Shown here one piece after another: positions 25,031-36,792 of a DNA stretch of 64,000 bases. Numbering within the stretch: the first letter of the stretch is position 1; each line of letters opens with the position of its first letter. The stretch is taken from positions 301 through 64,300 of the forward strand of contig NZ_JACWCT010000026.1 in NCBI RefSeq assembly GCF_016613415.1, given 5' to 3'. This DNA is from Methylobacterium ajmalii. GTDB taxonomy: Bacteria > Pseudomonadota > Alphaproteobacteria > Rhizobiales > Beijerinckiaceae. The notes under the pieces were generated by a model. It was not told the origin of the DNA and did no database searches. It saw only the letters and a program-made list of their open reading frames with translations. Both the position numbers and the translations under genes were made by a program.

Positions 25031-26632
25031 ATGGCGAGCGACCTGTCCCGCATTTCCCGTGCGCTTCTCTCCGTCTCCGACAAGACCGGGCTGGTGGAGT
25101 TCGCCCGCGCGCTCGCCGCCCGCGGCGTGACCCTGGTCTCGACCGGCGGCACCCACCGGGCGCTGACCGAGGCGGGCCTGACGGTGACGGAGGTCTCGGA
25201 CCTCACCGGCTTCCCCGAGATGATGGACGGGCGGGTCAAGACCCTGCATCCGGGCGTGCATGGCGGGCTGCTCGCGATCCGCGACAACCCCGAGCACCAG
25301 GCCGCCATGCTGGCCCACGGCATCGCGGCGATCGACCTCCTCGTCGTCAACCTCTATCCGTTCGAGGCGACGCTCGCCGCCGGCAAGCCCGCCGCCGAGT
25401 GCATCGAGAACATCGATATCGGCGGACCGGCGATGATCCGCGCGGCGGCCAAGAACCACAAGGACGTCGCCGTGGTGGTCGACGTCGCCGATTACGCTTC
25501 GGTGCTGGCCGACCTCGACGCCCATGACGGCGCCGTCGCCTTCGCGACCCGCCGGCGGCTGGCCCAGAAGGCCTATGCCCGCACGGCCTCCTACGACGCC
25601 GCCATCTCGACCTGGCTCGCCGGCGAGATCGAGGCCGCGCCCGAGACCCAGACCTTCCGGGCGCTCGGCGGCACGCTGGCCCAGGGCCTGCGCTACGGCG
25701 AGAACCCGCACATGAAGGCCGCGTTCTACCGCACCGCCGGCGCCCCGCGCCCAGGCGTGGCGACCGCGCGCCAGCTCCAGGGCAAGGAGCTGTCCTACAA
25801 CAACATCAACGACACCGACGCCGCCTACGAGGCGGTGAGCGAGTTCGATCCCGCCCGCACCGCGGCGGTGGTCATCGTCAAGCATGCCAACCCGTGCGGC
25901 GTCGCCGAGGGCGCGAGCCTGATCGAGGCCTACGAGCGGGCGCTTCGCTGCGATCCGGTCTCGGCGTTCGGCGGCATCGTCGCGCTCAACCGCACGCTGG
26001 ACGCGGAAGCCGCGAAGAAGATCGTCGAGATCTTCACGGAAGTGATCATCGCGCCCGACGCCACCGAGGAGGCGGCCGCGATCGTCGCCGCCAAGAAGAA
26101 CCTGCGCCTCCTCACCACCGGCGGCGTCGCCGATCCCCGTAAGCCCGGCCAGGTCTGGCGCACGGTGGCGGGCGGCTTCCTGGTCCAGGACCGCGACAAC
26201 GCCGTCGTCGACGACATGCCGCTCGAGGTCGTGACCAAGCGCGCGCCGACCGAGGCCGAATTGTCGGATCTCCGCTTCGCCTTCCGGGTCGCCAAGCACG
26301 TCAAGTCGAACGCGATCGTCTACGCGAAGGACGGCGCGACCGTCGGCATCGGCGCCGGGCAGATGTCGCGGGTCGATTCCTCGCGCATCGCCGCCTGGAA
26401 GGCGGCCGAGGCCGCCAAGGCCGCGGGCCTGCCCGAGAGCCTCGCCCGCGGCGCGGTCGTGGCCTCGGACGCGTTCTTCCCCTTCGCCGACGGCCTTCTC
26501 GCCGCGGCCGAGGCCGGGGCCACGGCGGTGATCCAGCCCGGCGGCTCGATGCGCGACGACGACGTCATCCGCGCGGCTGACGAGGCCGGCCTCGCCATGG
26601 TGCTGACCGGTCACCGCCACTTCCGGCACTGA
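25031..26632 (+). CDS. purH: Bifunctional AICAR transformylase / IMP cyclohydrolase
   Basis: A 533-residue enzyme for the last two steps of de novo IMP synthesis. The N-terminal IMP cyclohydrolase (MGS-like) domain has [14 protein letters not shown] and STGGTHRAL, with [13 protein letters not shown] around residues 63-77. The C-terminal transformylase domain carries [15 protein letters not shown] and the catalytic [10 protein letters not shown] segment, and ends with [11 protein letters not shown]. Length and both active sites are intact. A 10-formyl-THF-dependent enzyme, it links purine synthesis to C1 metabolism. Confidence 0.97.
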   Translation: MASDLSRISRALLSVSDKTGLVEFARALAARGVTLVSTGGTHRALTEAGLTVTEVSDLTGFPEMMDGRVKTLHPGVHGGLLAIRDNPEHQAAMLAHGIAAIDLLVVNLYPFEATLAAGKPAAECIENIDIGGPAMIRAAAKNHKDVAVVVDVADYASVLADLDAHDGAVAFATRRRLAQKAYARTASYDAAISTWLAGEIEAAPETQTFRALGGTLAQGLRYGENPHMKAAFYRTAGAPRPGVATARQLQGKELSYNNINDTDAAYEAVSEFDPARTAAVVIVKHANPCGVAEGASLIEAYERALRCDPVSAFGGIVALNRTLDAEAAKKIVEIFTEVIIAPDATEEAAAIVAAKKNLRLLTTGGVADPRKPGQVWRTVAGGFLVQDRDNAVVDDMPLEVVTKRAPTEAELSDLRFAFRVAKHVKSNAIVYAKDGATVGIGAGQMSRVDSSRIAAWKAAEAAKAAGLPESLARGAVVASDAFFPFADGLLAAAEAGATAVIQPGGSMRDDDVIRAADEAGLAMVLTGHRHFRH

Positions 26633-26741
26633 CCGACGACGGCCGTCGCCCGATCGGGGGGCGGCCTTCGCCGACCGGACCGTTGACCCCCGGGCCGGCC
26701 TCGGCCAAGCCTCGCCGGGACGACAGGCGGGACCTCGACGA

Positions 26742-28025
26742 ATGCGGCTGGACGAACACCCCTTGCGGGCCCGGGTGCTGGCGGAGGTCCACGCCCGGCC
26801 GTTCACGCCGGTCAAGACGCCCCGCCGCTTCCTGCACTACGCCTTCCTGACCGACGGCGATGCCGCCGCCGCCGACCGCGACGCGCTCGAGGCCTATTGC
26901 GCCGGCCTCGGCCATCCCGGCCCGGCCCTGGGCGCCAAGCAGCATCGGGTGATCTTCTCCGGCGCGATCCTGCGCTGGGAGAGCCACAGCGAGTTCACCA
27001 CCTATACCTGGGAGTACGGCGACGCCCAGGGCCATGCCTTCCAGCCCCAGCCCGACGCGATCGAGGGCGCGATGGGGGAGGTGGCCCAGCCCGGCCCGCT
27101 CCTCGTCGCGGTTGACCTCCACCTCCTGCCGGCGGTCGACGGGGGCCTGCCGGCCGACGTCGTATCGGGCTTCAACGCCGCCTCCCTGGCGATGGCGGAG
27201 GCCGAGGGCGGCGCCGCGGTGATCGCCACCGACTTCCAGCCCGACCCGCACGGCTACGTCCGCATCGTGGTGGCCGACCGGCGCCTGAGCCGGCTCGGCG
27301 CCGGCACCCTGGTGCAGCGCCTGCTCGAGATCGAGACATACCGGACCCTGGCCCTCCTCGGCCTGCCGGAGGCGCAGGCGCTCGGGCCGACCATCCGGCG
27401 GATCGAGACCGCGCTGCCGCCCCTGATGGAGGCGATGCGCTCCAGCGAGGGGTTCGAGAAGAACCACGCCCTCCTCGACGAGCTGATCGGGCTCGCCGCC
27501 GAGCTCGAGGCCGGCGCCTCCCGGGCGATGTACCGCTTCGGCGCCACCCGGGCCTACGACGAATTGGTGCGCCTGCGCCTCTCCTCCTCGGGCGAGCACG
27601 CGCTGCCCGGGCAGACGAGCTGGTCGGTCTTCCTCGCCCGGCGCTACAACCCGGCGATCCGCACCTGCACGACGATCGCCGAGCGGCAGGACCTGCTCTC
27701 GCGCAAGCTCGCCCGGGCGGCCCAGATGCTGCGCACCCGGGTCGACATCGAGCTGGAGCGCCAGAACCAGGCCCAGCTGCAATCGATGAACGACCGGGTG
27801 CGGCTGCAGCTGCGCATGCAGCAGACCGTCGAGGGCCTTTCGGTCGCGGCGATCACCTACTACGTCGCGAGCCTCGTCCACCACGTCCTGGAGGGCGTCC
27901 ACCATGCCGGCGTGCCGGTCGATGCGACGGTCGGGACCGCGGTCGCGGTGCCGGTGGTGCTGGCGGGCGTGTGGTGGACGGTCCGGCGCATCCGGCGGAT
28001 GCATGCGGAGCCCGGGGGGCATTGA
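26742..28025 (+). CDS. DUF3422 family protein
   Basis: A 427-residue protein of the DUF3422 family, found mainly in alpha- and betaproteobacteria. Family features include the N-terminal HPLRARVLAEVHARPF, the RWESHSEFTTYTW block near residue 80, and the central RLGAGTLVQRLLEIETYRTLALLGLP. Residues about 325-350 are a coiled-coil-like LERQNQAQLQSMNDRV segment. The C terminus has one or two membrane-associated stretches (ITYYVASLVHHV and VAVPVVLAGVWW). It is probably an inner-membrane-anchored cytoplasmic protein. Function unknown. Confidence 0.88.
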   Translation: MRLDEHPLRARVLAEVHARPFTPVKTPRRFLHYAFLTDGDAAAADRDALEAYCAGLGHPGPALGAKQHRVIFSGAILRWESHSEFTTYTWEYGDAQGHAFQPQPDAIEGAMGEVAQPGPLLVAVDLHLLPAVDGGLPADVVSGFNAASLAMAEAEGGAAVIATDFQPDPHGYVRIVVADRRLSRLGAGTLVQRLLEIETYRTLALLGLPEAQALGPTIRRIETALPPLMEAMRSSEGFEKNHALLDELIGLAAELEAGASRAMYRFGATRAYDELVRLRLSSSGEHALPGQTSWSVFLARRYNPAIRTCTTIAERQDLLSRKLARAAQMLRTRVDIELERQNQAQLQSMNDRVRLQLRMQQTVEGLSVAAITYYVASLVHHVLEGVHHAGVPVDATVGTAVAVPVVLAGVWWTVRRIRRMHAEPGGH

Positions 28026-28131
28026 GGGGGAGCACCGGCTCGTCCGTCGCGACGATCTCGGCACCCTTTAGGTATTTGCAATCGTGCTTCCGCCGTCCGG
28101 ACGAGGGCGGATAGCAACGTCGTCACCGGAC

Positions 28132-28169
28132 AACGAGAAAGGGGCGGCGGCCGCAACGGCCGCCGCCCC
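28132..28169 (-). terminator. Strong terminator of actP
   Basis: A perfect 13-bp GC stem (28141-28153 with 28157-28169) has a 3-nt loop, followed on the minus strand by TTTCTCGTTG. It lies 9 nt beyond the actP stop. Confidence 0.8.
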
Positions 28170-28177
28170 TCGTCGCA

Positions 28178-29866
28178 TCAATGCGCGTGCGCGCCGGACG
28201 CCCCGATGCCGGTCTCGGAGCGCACGTACTGCGCCTCGAAGGCCGCCCGCTCGCGCTTGGCGCGGGCCGAGTTGTCGATCTTCGAGACCGCCCAGATGCC
28301 CAGGAAGGCGAGCGGCATCGAGAACAGGGCCGGGTTGTCGTAGGGGAAGAGCGCCGCCGGATGGCCGAAGGTGGTGACCCACACGGCCTTCGACAGCACC
28401 ACCATCACGACCGCGCTGACGAGGCCGATGAGGCCGCCGACGAGGGCGCCGAGCGTGGTGGTGCCCTTCCACAGGATCGACATCGCGAGCACCGGGAAGT
28501 TGCAGCTCGCCGCCACCGCGAAGGCGAGGCCGACCATGAAGGCGACGTTCTGGTTCTCGAAGACGTAGCCGAGATAGATCGCCACGATGCCGATCACGAC
28601 GGCCGAGATCTTCGACAGCCGCACCTCGCCGGCCTCGGTCGTGCGCCCGCGGGCGAAGACCTGGGCGTAGAGGTCGTGGCTGACCGCCGAGGCGCCGGCG
28701 AGCGTCAGGCCGGCGACCACGGCCAGGATGGTCGCGAAGGCCACCGCCGAGATGAAGCCGAGGAAGAGCGACCCGCCGGTGGCGTTGGCGAGGTGCACCG
28801 CCGCCATGTTGCTGCCGCCGAGAAGCCCGGTGATCCGGTCGTAGGCACCGTTCGCCCCGGCCTTGAAGTAGCTCGGGTCGCCCATCAGGAAGGTGATGGC
28901 GCCGAACCCGATGATGAAGGTCAGGATGTAGAAGTAGGCGATGAGGCCGGTGGCGTAGAACACCGACTTGCGGGCGGCCTGGGCGTCCGACACCGTGAAG
29001 AACCGCATCAGGATGTGGGGCAGGCCGGCGGTGCCGAACATCAGGCCGATACCGAGTGACAGGGACGAGATCGGGTCGGCGACGAGGCCGCCCGGCGCCA
29101 TGATCGCCTCGTGCTTGGGATGCTCGGCGACGGCGGCCGCGAACAGCGCCTCCGGATTGAAGCCGTAGCGCCACAGCACCGCGAGCGCCATGAAGGACGC
29201 GCCCGCGAGCAGCAGGCAGGCCTTGATGATCTGCACCCAGGTCGTCGCCTTCATGCCGCCGAAGGCGACGTAGACGATCATCAGGATGCCGACCGCGACG
29301 ATGGCGGTGAGGTAGTCGAGGCCGAACAGGAGCTGGATCAGCTTGCCGGCGCCGACCATCTGGGCGATCAGGTAGAACGCCACCACCACGAGGGTGCCGG
29401 TCGCCGACAGGATGCGGATCCGGGTCTGGTCGAGGCGGAAGCTCGCCACGTCGGCGAAGGTGAATTTGCCGAGGTTGCGCAGGCGCTCGGCAATCAGGAA
29501 CAGCACGATCGGCCAGCCGACCAGGAAGCCGATCGAGTAGATCAGCCCGTCGAAGCCCGACGAGAAGACCAGCCCCGAGATGCCGAGGAACGAGGCGGCC
29601 GACATGTAGTCGCCCGCGATGGCGAGCGCGTTCTGGCCGGCCGAGATGCCGCCGCCGGCGGCGTAGAAGTCGGCCGCCGACTTCGAGCCCGCGGCCGCCT
29701 TGTAGGTGATGCCCAGCGTGGCGAGCACGAAGAGCAGGAACATGACGACGGCGGTCCAGTTCGTCGCCTGCTTCTGCACGGCGCCGAGATCCGGTCCGGC
29801 GGCGAGCGCGGCGCCGGCCCCGACGATCGTCAGGAGCGCCACGACGGCGATGCGGCGGGCGGTCAT
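28178..29866 (-). CDS. actP: Cation/acetate symporter ActP
   Basis: A 562-residue sodium:solute symporter family (SSS) protein with about 13-14 membrane helices and a cleavable-looking N-terminal signal segment (ending AALAAG), as in E. coli ActP. Family blocks include [35 protein letters not shown], and the [12 protein letters not shown] segment near residue 285. It takes up acetate and other short carboxylates with a cation. Its ATG overlaps the stop of the DUF485 gene by 4 nt, the standard DUF485-actP pairing, and acs is close by. A strong terminator follows. Confidence 0.94.
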   Translation of the reverse strand: MTARRIAVVALLTIVGAGAALAAGPDLGAVQKQATNWTAVVMFLLFVLATLGITYKAAAGSKSAADFYAAGGGISAGQNALAIAGDYMSAASFLGISGLVFSSGFDGLIYSIGFLVGWPIVLFLIAERLRNLGKFTFADVASFRLDQTRIRILSATGTLVVVAFYLIAQMVGAGKLIQLLFGLDYLTAIVAVGILMIVYVAFGGMKATTWVQIIKACLLLAGASFMALAVLWRYGFNPEALFAAAVAEHPKHEAIMAPGGLVADPISSLSLGIGLMFGTAGLPHILMRFFTVSDAQAARKSVFYATGLIAYFYILTFIIGFGAITFLMGDPSYFKAGANGAYDRITGLLGGSNMAAVHLANATGGSLFLGFISAVAFATILAVVAGLTLAGASAVSHDLYAQVFARGRTTEAGEVRLSKISAVVIGIVAIYLGYVFENQNVAFMVGLAFAVAASCNFPVLAMSILWKGTTTLGALVGGLIGLVSAVVMVVLSKAVWVTTFGHPAALFPYDNPALFSMPLAFLGIWAVSKIDNSARAKRERAAFEAQYVRSETGIGASGAHAH

Positions 29867-30171
29867 CGGCCGAGCTCCCGGTTGAGGTCGCGGGTCAGGT
29901 CGTCGAAGCGGCCATTGGCCCGGGCGACGTAGATCCCGGTCAGCACGAAGGCCGCCACGATGACGACGAGGCCGAGCACGATGCCGAGCGAGGTGACGCC
30001 GGAGCCGACCTTCGTCGCCATCAGGCCGTGCGCGAAGGCGACGAGCAGGATGAAGACGAGGTAGATGCCCAGCATCACGCCGGACAGGATCCAGCCGAAG
30101 CGGGTGCGTTCGGTGACGAGCTGCCGGAATTTCGGGCTCGCCAGAACCCGTGAATGATCGATCTCCGCCAT
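29863..30171 (-). CDS. DUF485 domain membrane protein (ActP partner)
   Basis: A 102-residue protein with a short N-terminal [13 protein letters not shown] motif, which is the DUF485 signature, and two membrane helices (about residues 28-48 and 60-84). DUF485 proteins (YjcH in E. coli) are encoded immediately before actP in most proteobacteria and are co-transcribed with it; their exact role in acetate uptake is not settled. The 4-nt ATGA overlap with actP shows translational coupling. Confidence 0.92.
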   Translation of the reverse strand: MAEIDHSRVLASPKFRQLVTERTRFGWILSGVMLGIYLVFILLVAFAHGLMATKVGSGVTSLGIVLGLVVIVAAFVLTGIYVARANGRFDDLTRDLNRELGR

Positions 30172-30566
30172 CGGCGGGCCTCCTCCCTGTTGTCTTTCGC
30201 CTGTCGGTCTTTCGTCAGCCGGACGCAGGTCACCTCGCGCCCGTCATCGACGGGGCGGCGATGAGGCGGCCGATGCGGGCTGAGAATGTTGCCGGATCGT
30301 AACGGACAATCTTGTGCCGACTATCCGCTGCTGCAGCGCACACAGCGAATGACCTGAAATGGCGGCGATTGCCAGTGCGAAACGATTGAAAAGCCGTGTC
30401 GTGCTACGAAGGTTTAGTATGTCGCCGGTGGCGTGATCGACGGCTCTGCTGGCCGCAGCGGCGATTCCGCACAGGAGAATGCCGCCGCGCGGTCGGCGCG
30501 GCGGCGTCTGCCGGGAGCCGAGCCGGCGCGGGCCCCGATGGTCGTGCCCGGGGCCCGGCTGCCGGA
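30172..30566. other. Intergenic region between acs and the DUF485-actP operon
   Basis: A 395-nt region with no credible coding frame. It contains a hairpin terminator for acs at 30481-30505 and, further left, an AT-richer patch (30370-30425, with GATTGAAAAG and AAGGTTTAGTATG) that is the likely promoter zone for the minus-strand DUF485-actP operon. Confidence 0.5.
30481..30505 (-). terminator. Terminator-like hairpin after acs
   Basis: GCCGCCGCGC pairs perfectly with GCGCGGCGGC around a 5-nt loop. On the minus strand it is followed by ATTCTCCTG. It lies about 60 nt beyond the acs stop. Confidence 0.55.
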
Positions 30567-32516
<1,950 letters not shown>

Positions 32517-32670
32517 GGCGTTCTCCCCTGCCTCGTCCGCCCGGTCACGGCGCAGGTCCCGGGCTGGTTGCGGTCGGTGTAGGCGTCGGCTCGCGGCGCC
32601 CGCAACCGATCATTCCGTCTAATGCACCTTGGATTAATGCGCCGGGCGAAGGGCACGGCGACGTAGCGGG

Positions 32671-32967
32671 CTACTCGGTGCAGCCGGTGCAGATCTCGGT
32701 CTCGATCTTGCGGCCGATCTCGCGGTCGCGCGCCTGAAGCTCGGGGGTCAGGCCCGAATCGGGGCCGAGCGCCGCGCCCGGCGGCTTGGTCTGGCCGACA
32801 CCGGTGGTTGTACGGCTGCCCGGCCCGAGCGAGCCGGTGACGGCCGTGTCGTGCACGGCGATGTCCCGCGTCCCGGGGGCGACCTGGGCGAAGAGCGGGG
32901 CGGGAGCGAGGGCCGTCGCCAAGAGTCCGGCGAGACCGAGGGCGGCGAGACGAAGCGTCGAACGCAT
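32671..32967 (-). CDS. Small secreted protein with C-terminal CxxC
   Basis: A 98-residue protein with a signal peptide (residues 1-28, ending LFAQ) and a polar, glycine-rich mature part. The C terminus is helical (LQARDREIGRKIETEICTGCTE) with a CxxC pair that could bind metal or form a disulfide. A strong AAGGAGG precedes the ATG. No family recognised. It is 154 nt upstream of acs on the same strand. Confidence 0.75.
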   Translation of the reverse strand: MRSTLRLAALGLAGLLATALAPAPLFAQVAPGTRDIAVHDTAVTGSLGPGSRTTTGVGQTKPPGAALGPDSGLTPELQARDREIGRKIETEICTGCTE

Positions 32968-33083
32968 GAAAGGCCTCCTTCGTAGATCCGAGGCTTGCGG
33001 AACCAATTCCGAAGCATCCTCGAAGGACAACGCCGCGACGGGTGAGGGGTTCGCCCGGGATGTGCCGCCCCGCACCTCGCCTG

Positions 33084-33563
33084 TCAGTACGGCACCCGGT
33101 CGGCCTTGGCCTCGTAACGCTCCCAGACCTCGATCGCCTCGGCCCGCATGATCTGGCGGATCGGGATCTTGCGCTCGCCCGCGGGCTTGCGGATCTCCTC
33201 GTAGATCATGCTGTCGTCGAAGTTGCCGTGCTTCAGGGCGTCCTCGTTGGTCGAGGCGTAGAAGATCCGCGAGATGCCGGCCCAGTAGGCGGCGGCCATG
33301 CACATCGGGCAGGGTTCGGCCGAGGTATAGAGCGTGGCGCCGTGCAGCTTGAAGTTGCCTTCCTTGCGGCAGGCGTCGCGGATCGCCGCCATCTCGGCGT
33401 GCCAGGTCGGATCGTTCTCGGCGACGACCCGGTTGGCGCCCTCGCCGACGATCTGCCCGTCGCGCATGATCACGGCGCCGAAGGCGCCCCCCGCGCTCTC
33501 GACCAGGGAGGTGTGCTCCGACAGGGCGATGGCCCGCGCCATGAAGGTCTCGTCGTCGGTCAT
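33084..33563 (-). CDS. guaD: Guanine deaminase-type nucleoside deaminase
   Basis: A 159-residue zinc hydrolase of the cytidine-deaminase fold. The zinc site is H55-A-E57 and PCPMC (C85, C88). The surroundings (NDPTWHAEMAAIRDAC, YTSAEPCPMCMAA, and especially NFDDSMIYEEIRKPAGERKIP) follow Bacillus-type guanine deaminase (GuaD) rather than cytosine or tRNA adenosine deaminase. It would convert guanine to xanthine and ammonia. The ATG at 33563 has a plausible GGAG-type site. It stands between the secreted 98-aa gene and the LysR gene on the same strand. Confidence 0.82.
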   Translation of the reverse strand: MTDDETFMARAIALSEHTSLVESAGGAFGAVIMRDGQIVGEGANRVVAENDPTWHAEMAAIRDACRKEGNFKLHGATLYTSAEPCPMCMAAAYWAGISRIFYASTNEDALKHGNFDDSMIYEEIRKPAGERKIPIRQIMRAEAIEVWERYEAKADRVPY

Positions 33564-33662
33564 CGGGGCTCCTCGCGGCCAGGCCTTACGGTTACCCGAG
33601 GAGCATGGCGCCGCCTGCCGGAAAGGCAAGCGCGGAGAGGGGGCCGCGAAACCGGCCGCCCC

Positions 33663-34553
33663 TCAATACGTCCAGCGCTGCGCCTTCGCGACGAGGAAGT
33701 CCCGGAACGCCTGGACACGGGCGACCGTGCGCATCTCCTCGGCGTAGACGAGGTAGCTCTCGAGGTTCGGCATCTCGTAGTCGCGCAGCACCTGGACCAG
33801 CTGCTCGTTCCCGTCCGCCACGTAGTCCGGCAGGATGCCGATGCCGGCGCCGGTCTCGACCGCGAGCTGCAGCGCCGAGATGTTGTTGACCGTGAAGTGG
33901 ATGGTGCGGTGCTCGCGCCCCTCGCGCCCGACGGTGGCGAGCCAGTGCGTCGCCATCAGGTAGGAGGGCTGGTCGCCGCCGAACGAGACTAGGCGGTGCT
34001 TGTCGAGGTCGTCGATGGTCTTCGGCTCGCCGAAGCGCTTGATGTATTCGAGCGAGGCGAAGACGTGGTAGTGCACCGTGAACAGCCGGCGCTGGATCAG
34101 GTCCGGCTGGGCCGGGCGCCGGAGCCGAATCGCCACGTCGGCCTCGCGCATCGCGAGGTCGAGTTCCTCGTTGGTCAGGATCAGCTCGACGCGCACGTCC
34201 GGGTGCAGGTCGAGGAACTCGGCCACCCGCTGCGACAGCCAGGCGGTGCCCAGACCCACCGTCGTCGTCACCTTGAGGTCGCCGGACGGGCGTTCGCTGG
34301 TCTCGACGAGGCGCGCGCGCGTCGTCTCCAGCCGCATCTTCATGTCCCGGGCGGCCCGGAACAGGAGGTCGCCCTGCTCGGTCAGGATCAGCCCGCGGGC
34401 ATGGCGGTGGAACAGCGGCGCCTTCAGCTCGCGCTCGAGCGCGCTGATCTGGCGGCTGACGGCCGACTGGCTGAGGCCGATGTCGTCGCCCGCCTTGGTG
34501 AAGCTGCCCGCCTCGGCGACGTTGAGGAAAATCCGGATCTTGTCCCAGTCCAC
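33663..34553 (-). CDS. LysR family regulator, LsrB/VtlR-like
   Basis: A 296-residue LysR-type regulator. The N-terminal winged helix (MDWDKIRIFLNVAEAGSFTK, then LSQSAVSRQISALE) is followed by a co-inducer domain that ends with FRDFLVAKAQRW. The opening MDWDK and the HARGLILTEQG segment are typical of the rhizobial LsrB / Brucella VtlR group, whose genes lie beside trxB in Sinorhizobium. Those regulators affect redox balance, envelope and small RNAs. A GTG start is chosen because GAGGGG lies 9 nt upstream; a TTG three codons earlier is also open. Confidence 0.88.
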   Translation of the reverse strand: MDWDKIRIFLNVAEAGSFTKAGDDIGLSQSAVSRQISALERELKAPLFHRHARGLILTEQGDLLFRAARDMKMRLETTRARLVETSERPSGDLKVTTTVGLGTAWLSQRVAEFLDLHPDVRVELILTNEELDLAMREADVAIRLRRPAQPDLIQRRLFTVHYHVFASLEYIKRFGEPKTIDDLDKHRLVSFGGDQPSYLMATHWLATVGREGREHRTIHFTVNNISALQLAVETGAGIGILPDYVADGNEQLVQVLRDYEMPNLESYLVYAEEMRTVARVQAFRDFLVAKAQRWTY

Positions 34554-34628
34554 GGCCGTCAACCCCTCGCCAGAGCTCCGGCCGGCTCGGATGAGCCGGT
34601 GAGTTCAGAGCGAACGCCACAAGGCCGG

Positions 34629-34655
34629 GACCGGGGCTCATCCCCGGCCCCGGTC
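34629..34655 (-). terminator. Hairpin downstream of trxB
   Basis: GACCGGGGC pairs with GCCCCGGTC (9 bp) across a 9-nt loop, 9 nt past the trxB stop. There is no T-run, so it may only attenuate read-through into the LysR gene. Confidence 0.4.
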
Positions 34656-34664
34656 GATTGTCCC

Positions 34665-35657
34665 CTACTCGGCCGCCGCCTTGCGCGGCTCTTCGCCGAT
34701 CGCGAGGTTCGCCAGGTACTTTTCCGCCTCGAGGGCGGCCATGCAGCCCATCCCGGCGGCGGTGATCGCCTGCCGGTAGACGTCGTCGGTCACGTCGCCC
34801 GCCGCGAACACGCCGGGGATCGCCGTCATGGCGGTGCCGGGCGTCACCTCGAGGTAGCCGCCGGCGCGGAAGGGCAGCTGCCCCTCGAACACGGCCGTGG
34901 CCGGCTGGTGGCCGATGGCGATGAACACGCCGTCCGCCTTGCGCTCGGTGATCGCGCCGGTGACCGTGTCGCGCAGGCGCAGATGGGTGACCGAGGGGGC
35001 CGGCTTGTCGCGGCCGCAGACCTCCTCCACCGCGTGGTTCCACACCACCTCGACGTTCGGGTGCTTGAACAGGCGCTCCTGCAGGATGCGCTCGGCCCGG
35101 AAGCTGTCGCGGCGGTGGACCACCGTCACCTTGGAGGCGAGGTTGGCCAGGTACAGCGCCTCCTCGACCGCGGTGTTGCCGCCGCCGACGACCACCACCT
35201 CCTTGTTGCGGAAGAAGAAGCCGTCGCAGGTGGCGCAGGCCGAGACGCCGAAGCCCTGGAACTTCGCCTCGGAGGGCAGGCCGAGCCACTTGGCCTGGGC
35301 GCCGGTGGCGATGATCAGCGCGTCGCAGGTGAAGACCGCGCCGGAATCGGCCTCGAGGCGGAACGGCCGCTGCGCGAGGTCGACCTTGGCGATGTATTCC
35401 GAAACGATCCGGGTGCCGACATGCTCGGCCTGGGCGCGCATCTGCTCCATCAGCCACGGGCCCTGGATGGCCTCGGCGAAGCCGGGATAGTTCTCGACGT
35501 CGGTGGTGATCATCAGCTGGCCGCCGGGCTGGAAGCCCGAGATCAGCAGCGGCTCGACCATGGCACGGGCGGCGTAGATCGCGGCGGTGTAACCGGCCGG
35601 GCCGGAACCGATGATCACGAGCTTCTCGTGCTGGGGAGCCTGCGGGGTCGTCGACAT
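34665..35657 (-). CDS. trxB: Thioredoxin-disulfide reductase
   Basis: A 330-residue flavoprotein that reduces thioredoxin with NADPH. The FAD-binding motif [16 protein letters not shown] begins near residue 17. The redox-active CATC is C141-A-T-C144, the NADPH motif is [15 protein letters not shown], and the second FAD motif [16 protein letters not shown] is near residue 285. All residues needed for activity are present. The ATG at 35657 was chosen over a longer open frame that would overlap the ELM1-like gene. The LysR gene lies directly downstream on the same strand. Confidence 0.97.
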   Translation of the reverse strand: MSTTPQAPQHEKLVIIGSGPAGYTAAIYAARAMVEPLLISGFQPGGQLMITTDVENYPGFAEAIQGPWLMEQMRAQAEHVGTRIVSEYIAKVDLAQRPFRLEADSGAVFTCDALIIATGAQAKWLGLPSEAKFQGFGVSACATCDGFFFRNKEVVVVGGGNTAVEEALYLANLASKVTVVHRRDSFRAERILQERLFKHPNVEVVWNHAVEEVCGRDKPAPSVTHLRLRDTVTGAITERKADGVFIAIGHQPATAVFEGQLPFRAGGYLEVTPGTAMTAIPGVFAAGDVTDDVYRQAITAAGMGCMAALEAEKYLANLAIGEEPRKAAAE

Positions 35658-35688
35658 AGGAATCTCCGGGGCTGCCGCCGGTCGGGCT

Positions 35689-36687
35689 CTAGCGAGCCGT
35701 CCGACGGGCGAGCGCGTCGCGATGCCCCATATAGGCATTCGCCACAGCCTGCGCGATCGCGAGGGTCATGTCTAAGGGTTTGGGGCGCAACGCTTCAACC
35801 CGTCCGTCGAAAGCATGCACAGTTCCGTGCCGTTTCAGGGCCTCGAACAGCGTGCGATGGCGGGCGTAGACGTTCGCCGGCTCGAACAGCCGCACCGGAA
35901 CACCGGCGGCGCAGGCCTCGACGACCATGTTGGCCGAATCACCCGTCGCCACGATCGTGTCGGCGAGCGCCAGCATCGCCAGGTAGGGATTCTCGCCGCT
36001 GCCGTCCCAGACGAACCCGCCGCGGCGGCGGACGAGATCGGAGAGCGCCGCGCGCAGGGCGGCGGGCGTGCGCCGCGAGGCGGTGACCATCAGGCTCGCG
36101 CCCTCCGACAGGCGCTCCAGTCCGGCGAGGAGGCGCGCCGCATCCGCCTCCGAAAAACGCCCGTGCCGGCTGTCGCCGCCGACCAGCACGGCGATGCGGG
36201 GCGCGGGGAGGGCGGCGAGGCGCGGATCGGGATGGGTTCGCGCCTCGGCGAGGCGGGCGGGCGAGACCGGATGCGGCCCGGCCTCGGTCACGATCACGTT
36301 GGCGCCGCGCAGGCGGTCGTGGGCCGGCACCCAGATCAGGTCGGCGGCCCGCGTCCCGATGCGCGGATCGCGCAGGAACACCGTGAAGGTGTCGTTCCCC
36401 GAGCGGCGCTTGATGGCACGCAACGCCGGCACCGCCCGCCGGCCGGTCGCGATGGCGAGATTCGGCCAGGGCGGGATGAGCGCCCGCTCGCGCGGATCGG
36501 CCGGGCCCCGGGGCGCCAGCCAGGAGAAGGGCGGGCGCGGTGCGATGCGCCGTTCCACGGGCGTCGACCCCAAGGCCTCCGCGAGGCCGCGGCACGGCGC
36601 GAGGTCGCCGGCCTTGCCGTCTGTGACGAGCCAGACCGTCGCGTCGGGCGGCAGCAGGCTGGCTGGGGGAGGGGAGGCGTCCACCAT
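35689..36687 (-). CDS. Mitochondrial fission ELM1-like family protein
   Basis: A 332-residue protein of the ELM1-like family (DUF1022), shared by alphaproteobacteria and plant mitochondria. Recognisable blocks are [23 protein letters not shown] at the N terminus (a glycosyltransferase-B-like first strand), [14 protein letters not shown] in the middle, and the [21 protein letters not shown] segment near residue 265 that resembles a nucleotide-sugar site. Plant ELM1 recruits dynamin to mitochondria; the bacterial function is unknown. It ends 31 nt before trxB and is divergent from gltX. Confidence 0.85.
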   Translation of the reverse strand: MVDASPPPASLLPPDATVWLVTDGKAGDLAPCRGLAEALGSTPVERRIAPRPPFSWLAPRGPADPRERALIPPWPNLAIATGRRAVPALRAIKRRSGNDTFTVFLRDPRIGTRAADLIWVPAHDRLRGANVIVTEAGPHPVSPARLAEARTHPDPRLAALPAPRIAVLVGGDSRHGRFSEADAARLLAGLERLSEGASLMVTASRRTPAALRAALSDLVRRRGGFVWDGSGENPYLAMLALADTIVATGDSANMVVEACAAGVPVRLFEPANVYARHRTLFEALKRHGTVHAFDGRVEALRPKPLDMTLAIAQAVANAYMGHRDALARRTAR

Positions 36688-36792
36688 CGTGGCGATGCGG
36701 CGGCGGGGCAAGCGCTGTCAAGCCGGCGTCACGGGGCGGCGGCAACAACCCGCCGATTGCGCCGCGCTCGGGCGATGCTCTACGAGGGCCGC

